Origin: Deltaproteobacteria bacterium
Lineage (GTDB): Bacteria; Myxococcota_A; UBA796; GCA-2862545
Direction of reading: 5' to 3'
Assembly (NCBI GenBank): GCA_016938035.1
Contig: JAFGVK010000122.1
Location: 1-64,000 of the forward strand
Length of the DNA: 64,000 nucleotides
Made by a program: the position numbers and the translations under genes. The notes under the pieces are model-generated. The model saw nothing but the letters and a program-made list of their open reading frames with translations, was not told the origin of the DNA and ran no database searches. Below are positions 1 through 10,578 of the stretch, one piece after another. Position 1 is the stretch's first letter; each line of letters opens with the position of its first letter.

Positions 1-1890
1 CAGGCCGTCGCACTGCTCCGGCGCCCCGGGGTAGCTCTCCGCCAGCGCGTCGTCGCAGTCCGCGCACTGAACGAAGCCGTCCAGATCACCGTCCAGCACC
101 TCCTCCGCAGGGACCTCACCGTCACAGTCGTTGTCCACCCCGTCACACACCTCCTCGGCGGTGGGGTGGGTCTCCGCTGCGTCGTCATCGCAGTCGTCAC
201 AGGTGACCCACCCGTCCAGATCCGCGTCGCTGACCTCGTCTACGGGGACCACGCCGTCACAGTCGTCATCGAGGCCGTCGCAGTCTTCAGGCGCGCCGGG
301 GTACCTGCCGGGGTTCCGGTCGTCGCAGTCCCCCGCGCAGGCGGTGAAGCCGTCGTGATCCTCGTCCAGGCCCTCGTCGACCTGTCCGTCGCAGTTGTTG
401 TCCACCCCGTCGCACGGCTCGGACGCTCCAGGGAAGACCGCCGCCGCCCCGTCGTCACAGTCCCCTGCACAGGCGGTGAAGCCGTCACCGTCACCGTCCA
501 ATTCGTCGCTCGGCACGACGCCGTCGCAGTCGTTGTCGAGGCCATCGCACCGCTCGGGCGCGCCCGGGTAGCTGAGGGAGAGGGCGTCGTCGCACTCGGC
601 GCAAGACAGGAAGCCGTCACCATCACCGTCCCGCTCGTCGCTGGGCACCGCGCCGTCGCAGTCATTGTCGAGGCCATCACAGGCCTCTGTGGCGCCTGGG
701 TGGCTGGCGGAGGCGGTGTCGTCGCAGTCGCCCCCGCAGGAGGTGAAGCCGTCGAGATCCGCGTCGTAGCCCTCGTCCACCACCGCGTCGCAGTTGTTGT
801 CCACCCCGTCGCACAGCTCCTCCGCCCCGGGGAACACCGCGGGGAGCGCGTCCTGGCAGTCTCCCTCACAGGAGGCCCACCCGTCCCCGTCGGCGTCGCG
901 CTCTCCCTGCGGCACCTCGCCGTCGCAGTCGTTGTCAAGCCGGTCGCAGCGCTCCTCCGCTCCGGGCCAGGTGCTGGGGTTCAGGGGGCCGCAGTCGCCT
1001 CCGCAGGCGGTGAAGCCGTCGCCGTCAGGGTCCTCCTCGGTGGTGTCGTCCACGATCCCGTTGCAGTCGTTGTCGATGGTGTCGCACAGCTCCGGCGCCC
1101 CGGCGAAGACCACCTCCGAGAGGGGATCGCAGTCGCCAGCGCACTCTGCCTGTCCGTCACCGTCACCGTCCACCTCCTCTGCGGGGACCACCAGATCGCA
1201 GTCGTTGTCGATCCCGTCACAGAGCTCCTCGGCGCCCGGGAACCTGAGGGGATCAAGGTCATCGCAGTCGTCGCAGGCGCTGATCCCGTCGCCGTCCTCG
1301 TCCGCGTCGTTGTCGACAGAGCCGTCGCAGTCATTGTCGATCCCGTCGCAGACCTCCTCCACCCCTGGGTGGATCGCGGGGTCTCCGTCGTCGCAGTCGT
1401 CGCCGTCACACCAGGCGGAGGCGAAGCCGTCCCCGTCCGCGTCGCACTCGTCCACCAGGGTGAAGTAGACGGGGATCTCGAAGGTGTCACTGGCCAGGGG
1501 CACCTCGCGCTCGCCACAGCCGGCGCGCTCCACCGCCTGTCCCGAGGCCAGCAGCGAGAGCACCGGCGCGTAGCTGCCCGCCACCCCCTCAGCGACCGCC
1601 AGCTCGACCTGCAGGTGGGCGACCTCGCCGGGCTCCAGATCCACCGAGCTCACCGGGAGGGAGAGCCACTCGGCGCCCGGCCCCGACAGCGTGAGCACCG
1701 CGTGGACCGGGAACAGCCCCAGGTTCGCGGCCCGGACCTCAAACTGCGCCTGGTACCCGTCAAAGACAGGCAGGCTGCCGAGATCCTGCAGGGAGGGATC
1801 TACGTGGACCTCCACCCCCTCGCGCTCCAGCGTCCCGCACGCGGCTAGCCCGAGCACGCCCATCGCTGCAAACCAATCATTCCTGCTCAT
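1..1890 (-). CDS. MopE-type metal-binding-repeat lipoprotein, 3' end beyond window
   Basis: The frame is open from the ATG at 1890 to the window edge, so the C-terminus is missing. A strong AGGAGG lies 5 bases before the ATG. The N-terminus has a short hydrophobic stretch ending in LAAC (Cys18), a lipobox, so the protein is probably lipid-anchored and exported. Residues about 20-150 form a beta-rich region without repeats. After that comes a long array of about 40-45-residue repeats with the core CDG-x-DNDCDG followed by D-x-D-x-DG motifs and paired Cys. This matches the Cu-binding MopE / putative metal-binding motif family (PF11617-like), common in Myxococcota. The repeats imply a calcium- or copper-stabilised extracellular rod. 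The opposite strand is also open here, but only because of the repeat composition. Confidence 0.85.
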   Translation of the reverse strand, partial: MSRNDWFAAMGVLGLAACGTLEREGVEVHVDPSLQDLGSLPVFDGYQAQFEVRAANLGLFPVHAVLTLSGPGAEWLSLPVSSVDLEPGEVAHLQVELAVAEGVAGSYAPVLSLLASGQAVERAGCGEREVPLASDTFEIPVYFTLVDECDADGDGFASAWCDGDDCDDGDPAIHPGVEEVCDGIDNDCDGSVDNDADEDGDGISACDDCDDLDPLRFPGAEELCDGIDNDCDLVVPAEEVDGDGDGQAECAGDCDPLSEVVFAGAPELCDTIDNDCNGIVDDTTEEDPDGDGFTACGGDCGPLNPSTWPGAEERCDRLDNDCDGEVPQGERDADGDGWASCEGDCQDALPAVFPGAEELCDGVDNNCDAVVDEGYDADLDGFTSCGGDCDDTASASHPGATEACDGLDNDCDGAVPSDERDGDGDGFLSCAECDDALSLSYPGAPERCDGLDNDCDGVVPSDELDGDGDGFTACAGDCDDGAAAVFPGASEPCDGVDNNCDGQVDEGLDEDHDGFTACAGDCDDRNPGRYPGAPEDCDGLDDDCDGVVPVDEVSDADLDGWVTCDDCDDDAAETHPTAEEVCDGVDNDCDGEVPAEEVLDGDLDGFVQCADCDDALAESYPGAPEQCDGL

Positions 1891-2182
1891 CGCGCCTCCT
1901 GAGTCCGCACCCTGGCCTGTAGAACCTAGCCCCGGACGGGGGTGATCAGCAAGAAAAGAGCCACCCTCCACTCAATTGGCCTCCTTGGGGGCATGAGCGC
2001 CATTTTGGGGGAGATTTCCCGCTCCGCCCCGCGCCACCACCCCCAGCGACCGCGACACCGCGGACGCGGTGTGGGCCGCGCCGCGTCAGATTCCGCCACA
2101 ATCCCCCTGTCGGTCCCCGGAGGGACCGAGAATGCGCTACGCTTGCACACCCCCGCGGAGGGGGTCGCCGGAGGTTCGCCAC

Positions 2183-4255
2183 ATGCTCATCGGGTTGCCC
2201 CTCCTGATCGGTCTCGCCTGGGCTGCGCCACCGCCACGCCGGGTGGCCCCCACCTACGAGGGACCAGACCTCGTAGAGGTGAACATGCTCCGCACCGGGG
2301 AGGGGGGAAACCGCGTCTTCGTGCAGGCGACCCTCCCCGACGGCGAGCCGGGCCTCTTCATGCTCGACACCGGCGCCGCGACGTCTGCCCTGAGCCGAGA
2401 GACCGCTGAGCGCCTGGGGCTGGAGATCGACCGCAATTGGGGGACCCTGGAGGGGCTGGGGGGCAATTCCCCCTTCCATCGGGCCACGCTCCCCACCCTC
2501 GCCCTGGGCGACGCGATCGTCCACGACGTGGAGGTGGCGGTGGGGGTGCGGGGCGTCCCAGAGAAGGCGGGCGAGATGCCCCTCGACGGAATCCTCGGCA
2601 ACAACGTGCTCTCGTACTTCGTCGCCGAGTTCGACTACCCCTCCGACACCCTCGCCCTGCACCGCCACGGGACCTATCGGATGCCCCGCAGGTCGGCGCC
2701 GATGCTCTTCGAGGGCGGGCACATCCTGTCCACCCTCGAGATCGACACGCCCTCCCACCGCTCCACCGTCTTCACTCAGATCGACACGGGCGCGAGCGGC
2801 CTCGTGCTCTCGGGGAGCACGGGAGCGGGGATGGAGGGAGACGCCACAGAGGGCGTGGAGGCGGTCTACGGCATCGGCGGGTCCGAGATCCTCCCCCCCT
2901 CGGTCTTCATGCAGAAGACCCGGCGGATCCCGGTACAGAGCGTGACGCTCGGCTCTCGCAAGGTGGACGAGGTCCCCTCCGCCCGGTGGCTCAACTTCGG
3001 CTCGGGCCCCGCGGTGGGCCCCCAGGGCATGAGGGGCCTGGCAGGCCACGAGCTGCTCGCCGAGTGGAACGCGGTGTTCGACTACGAGGGGCAGGCCTTC
3101 GTGCTCCGCAAGAGCCACCGAAGGGCGCGCGAACTGAACGGCCACGAGGTGCTGCTGGCGCAGGACATCGAGCGCTTCGGGGACGACCCCGCCAGGGCGC
3201 TGCACAGGGCCCGGCTGCTGCTGTGGACCGACGAGGAGGAGCAGGCGCGCCCGCTGCTGGAGCGCTACCTGGAGGTGTTCCCCGACAGCGCCGAGGCGAG
3301 GGTGCTGCTGGGGCAGGTGCTGCGTCACAACGGGGAATTGGACGCGTCCTGGGAGATGCTCCGCCCCCTGGGCGCGGTGGAGCTGGTGGAGGAGGAGGAG
3401 ATCGTGGCCGCGGTCAACACCCTCATCCTCTCCGGGAGGCCCGAAGAGGGTCTGGCGCTGGCCGACCTGGCGCTGGACTCGCTGACCGCCGCCGAGCTGG
3501 ACCTGGACGGGGCGCTGGCCGAGGTGTTCCGCGCCGACGAGGACGTAGCCCACCGCCAGACCTGGTCCTGGGTCCACGTCGCCCGAGCCGACGCGCTCCT
3601 GGCGACGGGACGCCTCTACGAAGCCAACGAGGCCCTGCTCACCGCGGCGCGGATGGTTGAGAACCCCGACGCGCACCTGCTGCGGCGGGCGCGGGTGGCG
3701 CTGGCGAGGGGAGACCGCTACGGTGCCATCGCCGACGTGCGACGGCTGCTGGAGCTCTACCCCTCCGCGGGGCAGTTCCTCTGGTACTACAGCCTGCTGC
3801 TGGAGGACGCGCAGGACCGCCAGACCTTCCGCGCCGACATGGAGGACGCGATCTCTCGCCTCCACCCCGAGCACCGCCCCCTGGATTTCATGGTGGCCGC
3901 CTACTCGGCGATCGGTGACAGCGACGCGGCCCACGACACGATGGTCGCGGGGATGGCGCGCGACTGCTCGATGACCGAGTGGCAGCCCGCGGTGGACAAC
4001 TGCTTCGCCTGGTACCACGGGCTCGCCAGGGCCGACCTGGACGAGGCGCTGGCGCGGGTGGACGCGGCCCTCGCCGACCAGGGGGAGCGCCCGGACTACC
4101 TGGACACCAAGGCGGTGGTGCACTTGGTCCGCGGGGAGATCGAGCAGGCCCACCAGGCCGCGCTCGCCGCGGCCCGCATGTCTCCCGAAGACCTCTACAT
4201 GCTCTGGCAGGCCGATCGGATCGGCCAGCTCCTCAGAGACCAACGCCCTCAGTGA
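2183..4255 (+). CDS. Secreted aspartic protease-like protein with C-terminal TPR repeats
   Basis: The ATG at 2183 follows GGAGG with an 8-base spacer and opens a clear signal peptide (MLIGLPLLIGLAWAA). Longer in-frame starts upstream would bury it. The 690-aa product has two retropepsin-type half-domains, each with a DTG motif: D62 (LDTGAA) and D201 (IDTGAS), each followed by the expected beta-rich stretch and a hydrophobic-Gly pair (ILGNN, LAGHE). From about residue 320 to the end the sequence is alpha-helical with the spacing of TPR repeats. Having both aspartates in one chain allows an intramolecular active site. It is probably periplasmic or surface-located; the TPRs would recruit substrates or partners. 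The stop is 7 bases before the next ATG, so co-expression with the nuclease gene is likely. Confidence 0.8.
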   Translation: MLIGLPLLIGLAWAAPPPRRVAPTYEGPDLVEVNMLRTGEGGNRVFVQATLPDGEPGLFMLDTGAATSALSRETAERLGLEIDRNWGTLEGLGGNSPFHRATLPTLALGDAIVHDVEVAVGVRGVPEKAGEMPLDGILGNNVLSYFVAEFDYPSDTLALHRHGTYRMPRRSAPMLFEGGHILSTLEIDTPSHRSTVFTQIDTGASGLVLSGSTGAGMEGDATEGVEAVYGIGGSEILPPSVFMQKTRRIPVQSVTLGSRKVDEVPSARWLNFGSGPAVGPQGMRGLAGHELLAEWNAVFDYEGQAFVLRKSHRRARELNGHEVLLAQDIERFGDDPARALHRARLLLWTDEEEQARPLLERYLEVFPDSAEARVLLGQVLRHNGELDASWEMLRPLGAVELVEEEEIVAAVNTLILSGRPEEGLALADLALDSLTAAELDLDGALAEVFRADEDVAHRQTWSWVHVARADALLATGRLYEANEALLTAARMVENPDAHLLRRARVALARGDRYGAIADVRRLLELYPSAGQFLWYYSLLLEDAQDRQTFRADMEDAISRLHPEHRPLDFMVAAYSAIGDSDAAHDTMVAGMARDCSMTEWQPAVDNCFAWYHGLARADLDEALARVDAALADQGERPDYLDTKAVVHLVRGEIEQAHQAALAAARMSPEDLYMLWQADRIGQLLRDQRPQ

Positions 4256-4262
4256 GGCTCCG

Positions 4263-5129
4263 ATGATCCTGCTCCTGACCGCACTAGCCATCGCCGCAGG
4301 GCCCGGAACGCCGCCCCCGGCGCAGCCCGCTAAGGCCCACGGGCCCCCACCCACCCACGCCACGGTGGTCAAGGTCTACGACGGCGACACCTGCACCCTG
4401 GACTCAGGCGACAAGGTGCGGCTGGCCTATGTCAACACCCCGGAGCTCAAGCCCCACGAGGACTTTGGCCCCGAGGCCGGCGACTACACCAGGGGGCTGA
4501 TCCTGGACCAGGAGGTGCAGCTTGTCTTCAGCCGCGAGGACCCCCGTGACGGGTACGGGCGGCTGGTGGCCGGCGTCAGGCTGGGGGAGCAGGACCTGGC
4601 CCTCGGCCTGCTGGAGCGGGGGCTGGCCCACGTCTACGTGATCCCCCCGGTGGAGATCGATCTCGCGCCGCTGCTTGCGGCGGAGGCCCAGGCGAGGGCG
4701 GCGCACCTGGGGATCTGGTCGCTAGAGCGGTACCAGGGCCCGCTGCACATCACCTCCTTCCACGCCGACGCCAAGGGCAACGACATGGAGAACGTCAACG
4801 GGGAGTACTTCCGCCTGGCGAACATCTCCGGCGCGCCGCTAGACCTGTCGCGGTACGCCATCAAGGACGCGGGTGGCTCCGCGTGGCTGCTGCCCGCGGT
4901 GACCCTCCCCGCGGGACACACGGTGAAGGTGATGTCGGGCAAGGGCGACAACCAGGCCGATCCCACCCAGCAGATCGCGATCTACCTGGGGTCCGACACC
5001 CCGATCTGGAACAACGCCGGAGACCTGCTCCAGGTGCTCGGTCCGGATAAGGCCGTGGTCGACTCCCGCGAGCACCGGCCCTCCTCGCCGGCGCCCCATG
5101 AGCCCTCTGGGCCCTCCGGCGCCCCCTGA
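4263..5129 (+). CDS. Staphylococcal-nuclease-like thermonuclease with lamin-tail domain
   Basis: 288 aa with an N-terminal hydrophobic signal (about residues 1-12) and a Pro-rich linker. The SNase fold spans about residues 33-155: VYDGDT (residues 38-43), the catalytic set R53 (VRL), E61 (TPEL) and R100 (DGYGRL) are all present, so Ca-dependent nuclease activity is expected. Residues about 160-275 resemble a lamin-tail domain (LTD), an Ig-like fold often found on secreted bacterial nucleases and thought to help attachment to envelope or DNA. The gene starts 7 bases after the protease-TPR gene and may share its mRNA. The substrate in vivo is unknown; scavenging or predation-related DNA degradation is an inference. 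Confidence 0.85.
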   Translation: MILLLTALAIAAGPGTPPPAQPAKAHGPPPTHATVVKVYDGDTCTLDSGDKVRLAYVNTPELKPHEDFGPEAGDYTRGLILDQEVQLVFSREDPRDGYGRLVAGVRLGEQDLALGLLERGLAHVYVIPPVEIDLAPLLAAEAQARAAHLGIWSLERYQGPLHITSFHADAKGNDMENVNGEYFRLANISGAPLDLSRYAIKDAGGSAWLLPAVTLPAGHTVKVMSGKGDNQADPTQQIAIYLGSDTPIWNNAGDLLQVLGPDKAVVDSREHRPSSPAPHEPSGPSGAP

Positions 5130-5154
5130 TGGCCCTCGGCCTGCTGACGGCTCC

Positions 5155-5170
5155 TCAGGCGCGCGCCTGA
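5155..5170. repeat. 16-bp perfect palindrome between nuclease and KptA-Nudix genes
   Basis: TCAGGCGC/GCGCCTGA is a perfect dyad with no spacer, in the 74-bp gap between the two genes. There is no T-run, so it could be a weak terminator, an operator or chance in GC-rich DNA. Confidence 0.3.
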
Positions 5171-5203
5171 TCTTCACGGCGACCCCTCCAGCCCCGGCGA
5201 CCC

Positions 5204-6256
5204 ATGTCCAACCCTGACCACGTCCGAATCTCAAAGACCGTCACCTTCCTCCTGCGCTACAAGCCGGAGGTAGGGCAGCTCACGCTGGACAGCCAGGGCT
5301 GGGTGTCGATGGACGAGGTGTGCCGCGCCGCCACCGCCCTGCTGAAGCTGGAGGTAGAGGCTGCCACGCTGCGCGAGATCGCGGCGACCTCGCCCATCCA
5401 GCGCTTTGAGATCCTCGGGGACTACATCCGCATGGCGCCGCTGCGGGGGCCCAAGCGACGAGCGCCGGACATCCTGTACCACGCCACCACCGAGGACCGC
5501 CTGGCGGAGTTCGTTCGCAGGGGGAAGATCTCGTCCGGTTCCCAGCGCAGCGTCTACCTGTCCTCCCACCAGGAGCAGGCCTGGCTGGTGGCCCACCGGC
5601 TGAAGGGCGTCCCGATGGTGCTCTTTATCGACACCACCAGAGCCAGGCGCCAGGGGGTCCGCTTCTCGCGCAAGGGACAGCATGGGCTCTACGTGTCCGG
5701 TCCCATCCCGATCTCAGAGGTGCTCAACCTCCAAGACAACTTCGCCGAGCAGCTCTCGGCGGGGGGCCTGCCGGTGCGCTTCACCCCCGAGGGGAGAGCG
5801 CAGGTGGCGCTGATCCGCGTCACGCGCCGGAGCGGCGTGACCTGGGAGGTAGCGAAGGGAAAGCTGGAGGACGGAGAGCCCCCGGAGACCACCGCGGTGC
5901 GCGAGGTGCAGGAGGAGATGGGCCTCTCAGCCAGCTTCAAGGTCACGCTCCATGTGGGCGACATCCGCTACTCCTTCCTCACCCCACAGGGGCACCCTCG
6001 CCTCAAGACGGTCTACCTGTACCTGATGGAGGCACAGGAGCCCATCGAGGCCTTCGTGCCCGCGGTCGGCGAGGGCATTGGAGACGTGCGGTGGTTTGAC
6101 ATCGACGAGGCGACCCGCTCCGTGACCCACACCAGCCTGACCCCCCTGATGAACAGGGTGCGGAAGATCTTGCTGGCGGGACCGGACTACGCGCGGTCCT
6201 TCGAGGCCTACCGGGTTCAACAGATGAAGGAGGAGCTCCATGCAGATCACCCTTGA
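5204..6256 (+). CDS. KptA/Tpt1-like RNA 2'-phosphotransferase domain fused to Nudix hydrolase
   Basis: 350 aa, two domains. Residues about 8-180 align by eye with KptA/Tpt1: ISK..TFLLRYKP, LD..GW, then ILYHAT..DRL..., and the closing GLYVS. Tpt1 transfers an internal RNA 2'-phosphate to NAD, giving ADP-ribose 1''-2''-cyclic phosphate. Of the four catalytic residues (Arg-His-Arg-Arg), R18, R76 and R132 can be matched, but the His is Y19, and the usual YHGT and VHLS motifs read YHAT and VYLS. Residues about 195-330 are a Nudix domain with an intact Nudix box (G219 to L241, REVQEE core). No obvious Shine-Dalgarno precedes the ATG. The next gene overlaps by 17 bases. The two enzymes act on linked NAD/ADP-ribose chemistry, so the fusion may process its own product, or modify RNA ends or proteins by ADP-ribosylation. 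Confidence 0.85.
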   Translation: MSNPDHVRISKTVTFLLRYKPEVGQLTLDSQGWVSMDEVCRAATALLKLEVEAATLREIAATSPIQRFEILGDYIRMAPLRGPKRRAPDILYHATTEDRLAEFVRRGKISSGSQRSVYLSSHQEQAWLVAHRLKGVPMVLFIDTTRARRQGVRFSRKGQHGLYVSGPIPISEVLNLQDNFAEQLSAGGLPVRFTPEGRAQVALIRVTRRSGVTWEVAKGKLEDGEPPETTAVREVQEEMGLSASFKVTLHVGDIRYSFLTPQGHPRLKTVYLYLMEAQEPIEAFVPAVGEGIGDVRWFDIDEATRSVTHTSLTPLMNRVRKILLAGPDYARSFEAYRVQQMKEELHADHP

Positions 6257-7304
6257 GGGAAGCAGCCCCGGCGCCCACACCGCCGGGATCTTGCTACTGA
6301 CCCGCGCCAGGCAGCTCGGCCTGCCCCTGACGGTGGCGATCCTCGGCGACCCCGAGGAGGTGGCGCACGTCTACGGTCCGGCGGTAGTCTACGCCCCTGT
6401 GCTCGCCTCGTGCGGGGTGGGGCGAGAGGCGGGATCGGGCGCGACGGTAGTGGTCCCGGGCCCGCCGGGCGACCCGGTGCTCGTCACGGTGACCCCACAC
6501 GGGATGGACGGGTGGTTTGAGGTAGACCGCGCTGGACGCGGGGCCCACCCCGCGGCCAAGGCCTACGCCGCGCTCTCCGTTGACCCTCGCCCAGAGGCGC
6601 GGGAGCTGAGCCGGGAGCTGCGCGAGCTGCTGACCGGCCTGGGGATGTCCACGGATCCGGCGGTGCTGGACGTGCTGTTCTCTGCCGACGTGCCGCCCCT
6701 CACCCGCCTCTCGGTGGGGCTCAGAGCCGGGAGAGCCCTCTCTGGCCGCAAGGGGCAGCCCATCACCCGCTTCATGTCGGGGACGCCCTCCTGGGAGGAG
6801 GACCCCCTCCCCACCGCGCTGCCCCCGGACGTGTTCCAGGGCATGGTGGAGGACGGCGGGCTGCAGTGGATCCTCGACGGGCTCTCCACCGCGGTGCGCG
6901 ACAGGGCCGAGCACTTCGTGGCCAAGGCCAAGGATCTGCTCGCCGCAGGCGGGACGGAGGTGATGCCGCTGCTCTACGCGCTCGCAGAGCTCACCTCGCA
7001 CCTGATCCAGCTCCCACCCCAGTCGATCCTCCCGCCTCTTGGCGCCGCAGAGGACTCGGTGGCGGTGGGACTGCACGCGGCGATGAGCGCCGAGGGGCGG
7101 GGCGACGCGGCCGAGGAGCTGGCGCAGGTGTACCGCTTCTTGGGAGGCCGCTATGTGTCGACCGCAGATCACCCGGTCAAGGTCTGCGACGCCCCCGCCC
7201 CAGAGGACAGGGTGGAGCGCTGGCGCTGGTTCTGCTCCCAGTCGCGGCAGGGAAGGAAGGACGCGGACGCGATCTGGCCCGGGCTCGTCGACCCGGCGCA
7301 CTGA
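6240..7304 (+). CDS. Unknown protein coupled to the KptA-Nudix gene
   Basis: 354 aa starting at ATG 6240 inside the end of the KptA-Nudix gene (17-base overlap), with AGGAGG-like GGAGGAGC just before it. The N-terminal about 110 residues look like a small alpha/beta fold (GILLLTRARQLG, VAILGD, TVVVPG), followed by a largely helical region. There is no signal peptide or membrane segment. I recognise no family motif. The overlap implies translational coupling, so it is probably a functional partner of the KptA-Nudix enzyme. Three Cys lie in the C-terminal half or middle but form no zinc motif. Confidence 0.7.
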   Translation: MQITLEGSSPGAHTAGILLLTRARQLGLPLTVAILGDPEEVAHVYGPAVVYAPVLASCGVGREAGSGATVVVPGPPGDPVLVTVTPHGMDGWFEVDRAGRGAHPAAKAYAALSVDPRPEARELSRELRELLTGLGMSTDPAVLDVLFSADVPPLTRLSVGLRAGRALSGRKGQPITRFMSGTPSWEEDPLPTALPPDVFQGMVEDGGLQWILDGLSTAVRDRAEHFVAKAKDLLAAGGTEVMPLLYALAELTSHLIQLPPQSILPPLGAAEDSVAVGLHAAMSAEGRGDAAEELAQVYRFLGGRYVSTADHPVKVCDAPAPEDRVERWRWFCSQSRQGRKDADAIWPGLVDPAH

Positions 7305-7347
7305 TCGGAGCGAGAGAGGGCCCTCCTCCGCGGCGCAGAGGACGCAC

Positions 7348-7379
7348 AAAAAAAAGCCCCCTCGGCGAGCCGAGGGGGC
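7348..7379 (-). terminator. Rho-independent terminator of the rplI operon
   Basis: On the minus strand an 11-bp GC-rich perfect stem (7379-7369 with 7366-7356, GCCCCCTCGGC type) is followed by eight T residues (7355-7348). It lies 20 bases after the rplI stop. The orientation of the T-run fixes it to the minus-strand operon. Confidence 0.9.
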
Positions 7380-7399
7380 CTCGATCCTTCCAGAGGAAG

Positions 7400-7846
7400 C
7401 TACACCGGGCGCATCACGTAGACGCGGATGCTCGCGGTGACCTCGCGGTGGAGGCGCACGGGCACGGTGAAGAGGCCGATGCGGCGGATCTGCTCGTCGA
7501 GCTGGATCGCCTTGCGCTCCACCTCGTAGCCCTCCGCGACGAGCGCCTCGGCGATGTCACGGGAGGTGACGGAGCCGAAGAGCTTGTCCTCGTCGCCCGC
7601 CTCGCGGCGGATGGTGATGCCGACACCGTCGAGCTTCTCGGCGAGCGCCTTGGCCTCGCTGAGCTGCTTGCGCTTGATGGCCTCGACGATCCGAGCGCGG
7701 TGCTCGAGATCGCGCACCGAACCCTCGGTGCTGGGCATCGCCAGACCGCGTGGGAAGAGGAAGTTGCGCCCATAGCCAGCGGAGACGTTCACCACGTCGC
7801 CAGCATCACCGAGGTTGGGCACGTCGCTCTTGAGAATGACCTGCAT
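7400..7846 (-). CDS. rplI: 50S ribosomal protein L9
   Basis: 148 aa, the usual L9 length. The N-terminal domain begins MQVIL and contains the conserved NLG..G....V..GYGRNFL.P.G signature; a long charged helix (residues about 45-75) connects to the C-terminal rRNA-binding domain. GGGGGAGGAG precedes the ATG. It is the last gene of the minus-strand cluster, followed by a strong terminator. The preceding gene is rpsF, with no rpsR between them. Confidence 0.97.
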   Translation of the reverse strand: MQVILKSDVPNLGDAGDVVNVSAGYGRNFLFPRGLAMPSTEGSVRDLEHRARIVEAIKRKQLSEAKALAEKLDGVGITIRREAGDEDKLFGSVTSRDIAEALVAEGYEVERKAIQLDEQIRRIGLFTVPVRLHREVTASIRVYVMRPV

Positions 7847-7915
7847 GATTTCTCCTCCCCCTGCTGGGGGAAACCGAGCCGGAGCCCGGAAAAAAGTTGA
7901 AAGGGACGAGGTGGA

Positions 7916-8374
7916 CTAGTTGTCCAGGTCGACGTCGTCGTTGTCGTAGTAGTCGTTCTCAGCGGCGCGCTTGCGCTCCTCTTCCGCCTGGAGGGCCTCA
8001 ATGCGGGCCTTCTCGGCCTCCTGAGCCTTCTTGATGCGGTACTCCTCGGCCTTCTCCATGCGCTCGGCGATGTCGACGTTCTCGGCGACCTTCGAGGTGA
8101 GGAAGCGGATGATGTTGTCCTCGATGCGGATCTTACGCTCGAACTCCAGCACGATATTGGCGGGAGCGACGTAGGTCTCCAGGACGTAGTGGCCCTTCTG
8201 GTGGCGCTTGATGGGGTAGGCCAGCTTGCGCTTGCCCCAGTCGTCGCGGTACAGCAGCTGCCCACCGTTGGTGGCGATGACAGCCTCGAGGTTCTCCACG
8301 ATGGCGTAGGTAACGGCGTCGTCGAGGTCAGGGCGGATGATGATCACGGTCTCGTATTCATTCTGAAGCAACAA
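7916..8374 (-). CDS. rpsF: 30S ribosomal protein S6
   Basis: 152 aa. The first about 100 residues are standard S6 ([36 protein letters not shown]). S6 normally sits as a heterodimer with S18 on the 30S platform. The C-terminus carries an added about 50-residue charged helix ([19 protein letters not shown] region) ending in an Asp-rich tail ([11 protein letters not shown]). Acidic/charged S6 tails are known in several lineages and can be targets of RimK-type glutamylation, though no rimK is seen here. The 69 bases to rplI contain no rpsR. Confidence 0.96.
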   Translation of the reverse strand: MLLQNEYETVIIIRPDLDDAVTYAIVENLEAVIATNGGQLLYRDDWGKRKLAYPIKRHQKGHYVLETYVAPANIVLEFERKIRIEDNIIRFLTSKVAENVDIAERMEKAEEYRIKKAQEAEKARIEALQAEEERKRAAENDYYDNDDVDLDN

Positions 8375-8402
8375 GGTGCCTCCACATGGACTAGGGGTTG
8401 GA

Positions 8403-8421
8403 GGGAGCCGCAGCGGCTCCC
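8403..8421 (-). terminator. Small hairpin between hppA and rpsF
   Basis: GGGAGCC and GGCTCCC form a 7-bp perfect stem with a 5-base loop in the 60-bp gap downstream of hppA. There is no T-run. It may modulate readthrough from hppA into rpsF rather than end transcription. Confidence 0.35.
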
Positions 8422-8434
8422 CCGCGGAGGTTCT

Positions 8435-10552
<2,118 letters not shown>

Positions 10553-10578
10553 TGGAAACTCCGAGTGGTTGTGTTGGT

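Noticed and set aside
166-1848. 560-codon plus-strand open frame
   Set aside because: It is the antisense of the Cys/Asp-rich MopE repeats; composition is Val/Ala-biased, there is no good start signal, and the minus-strand lipoprotein has a signal peptide, Shine-Dalgarno and real repeats.
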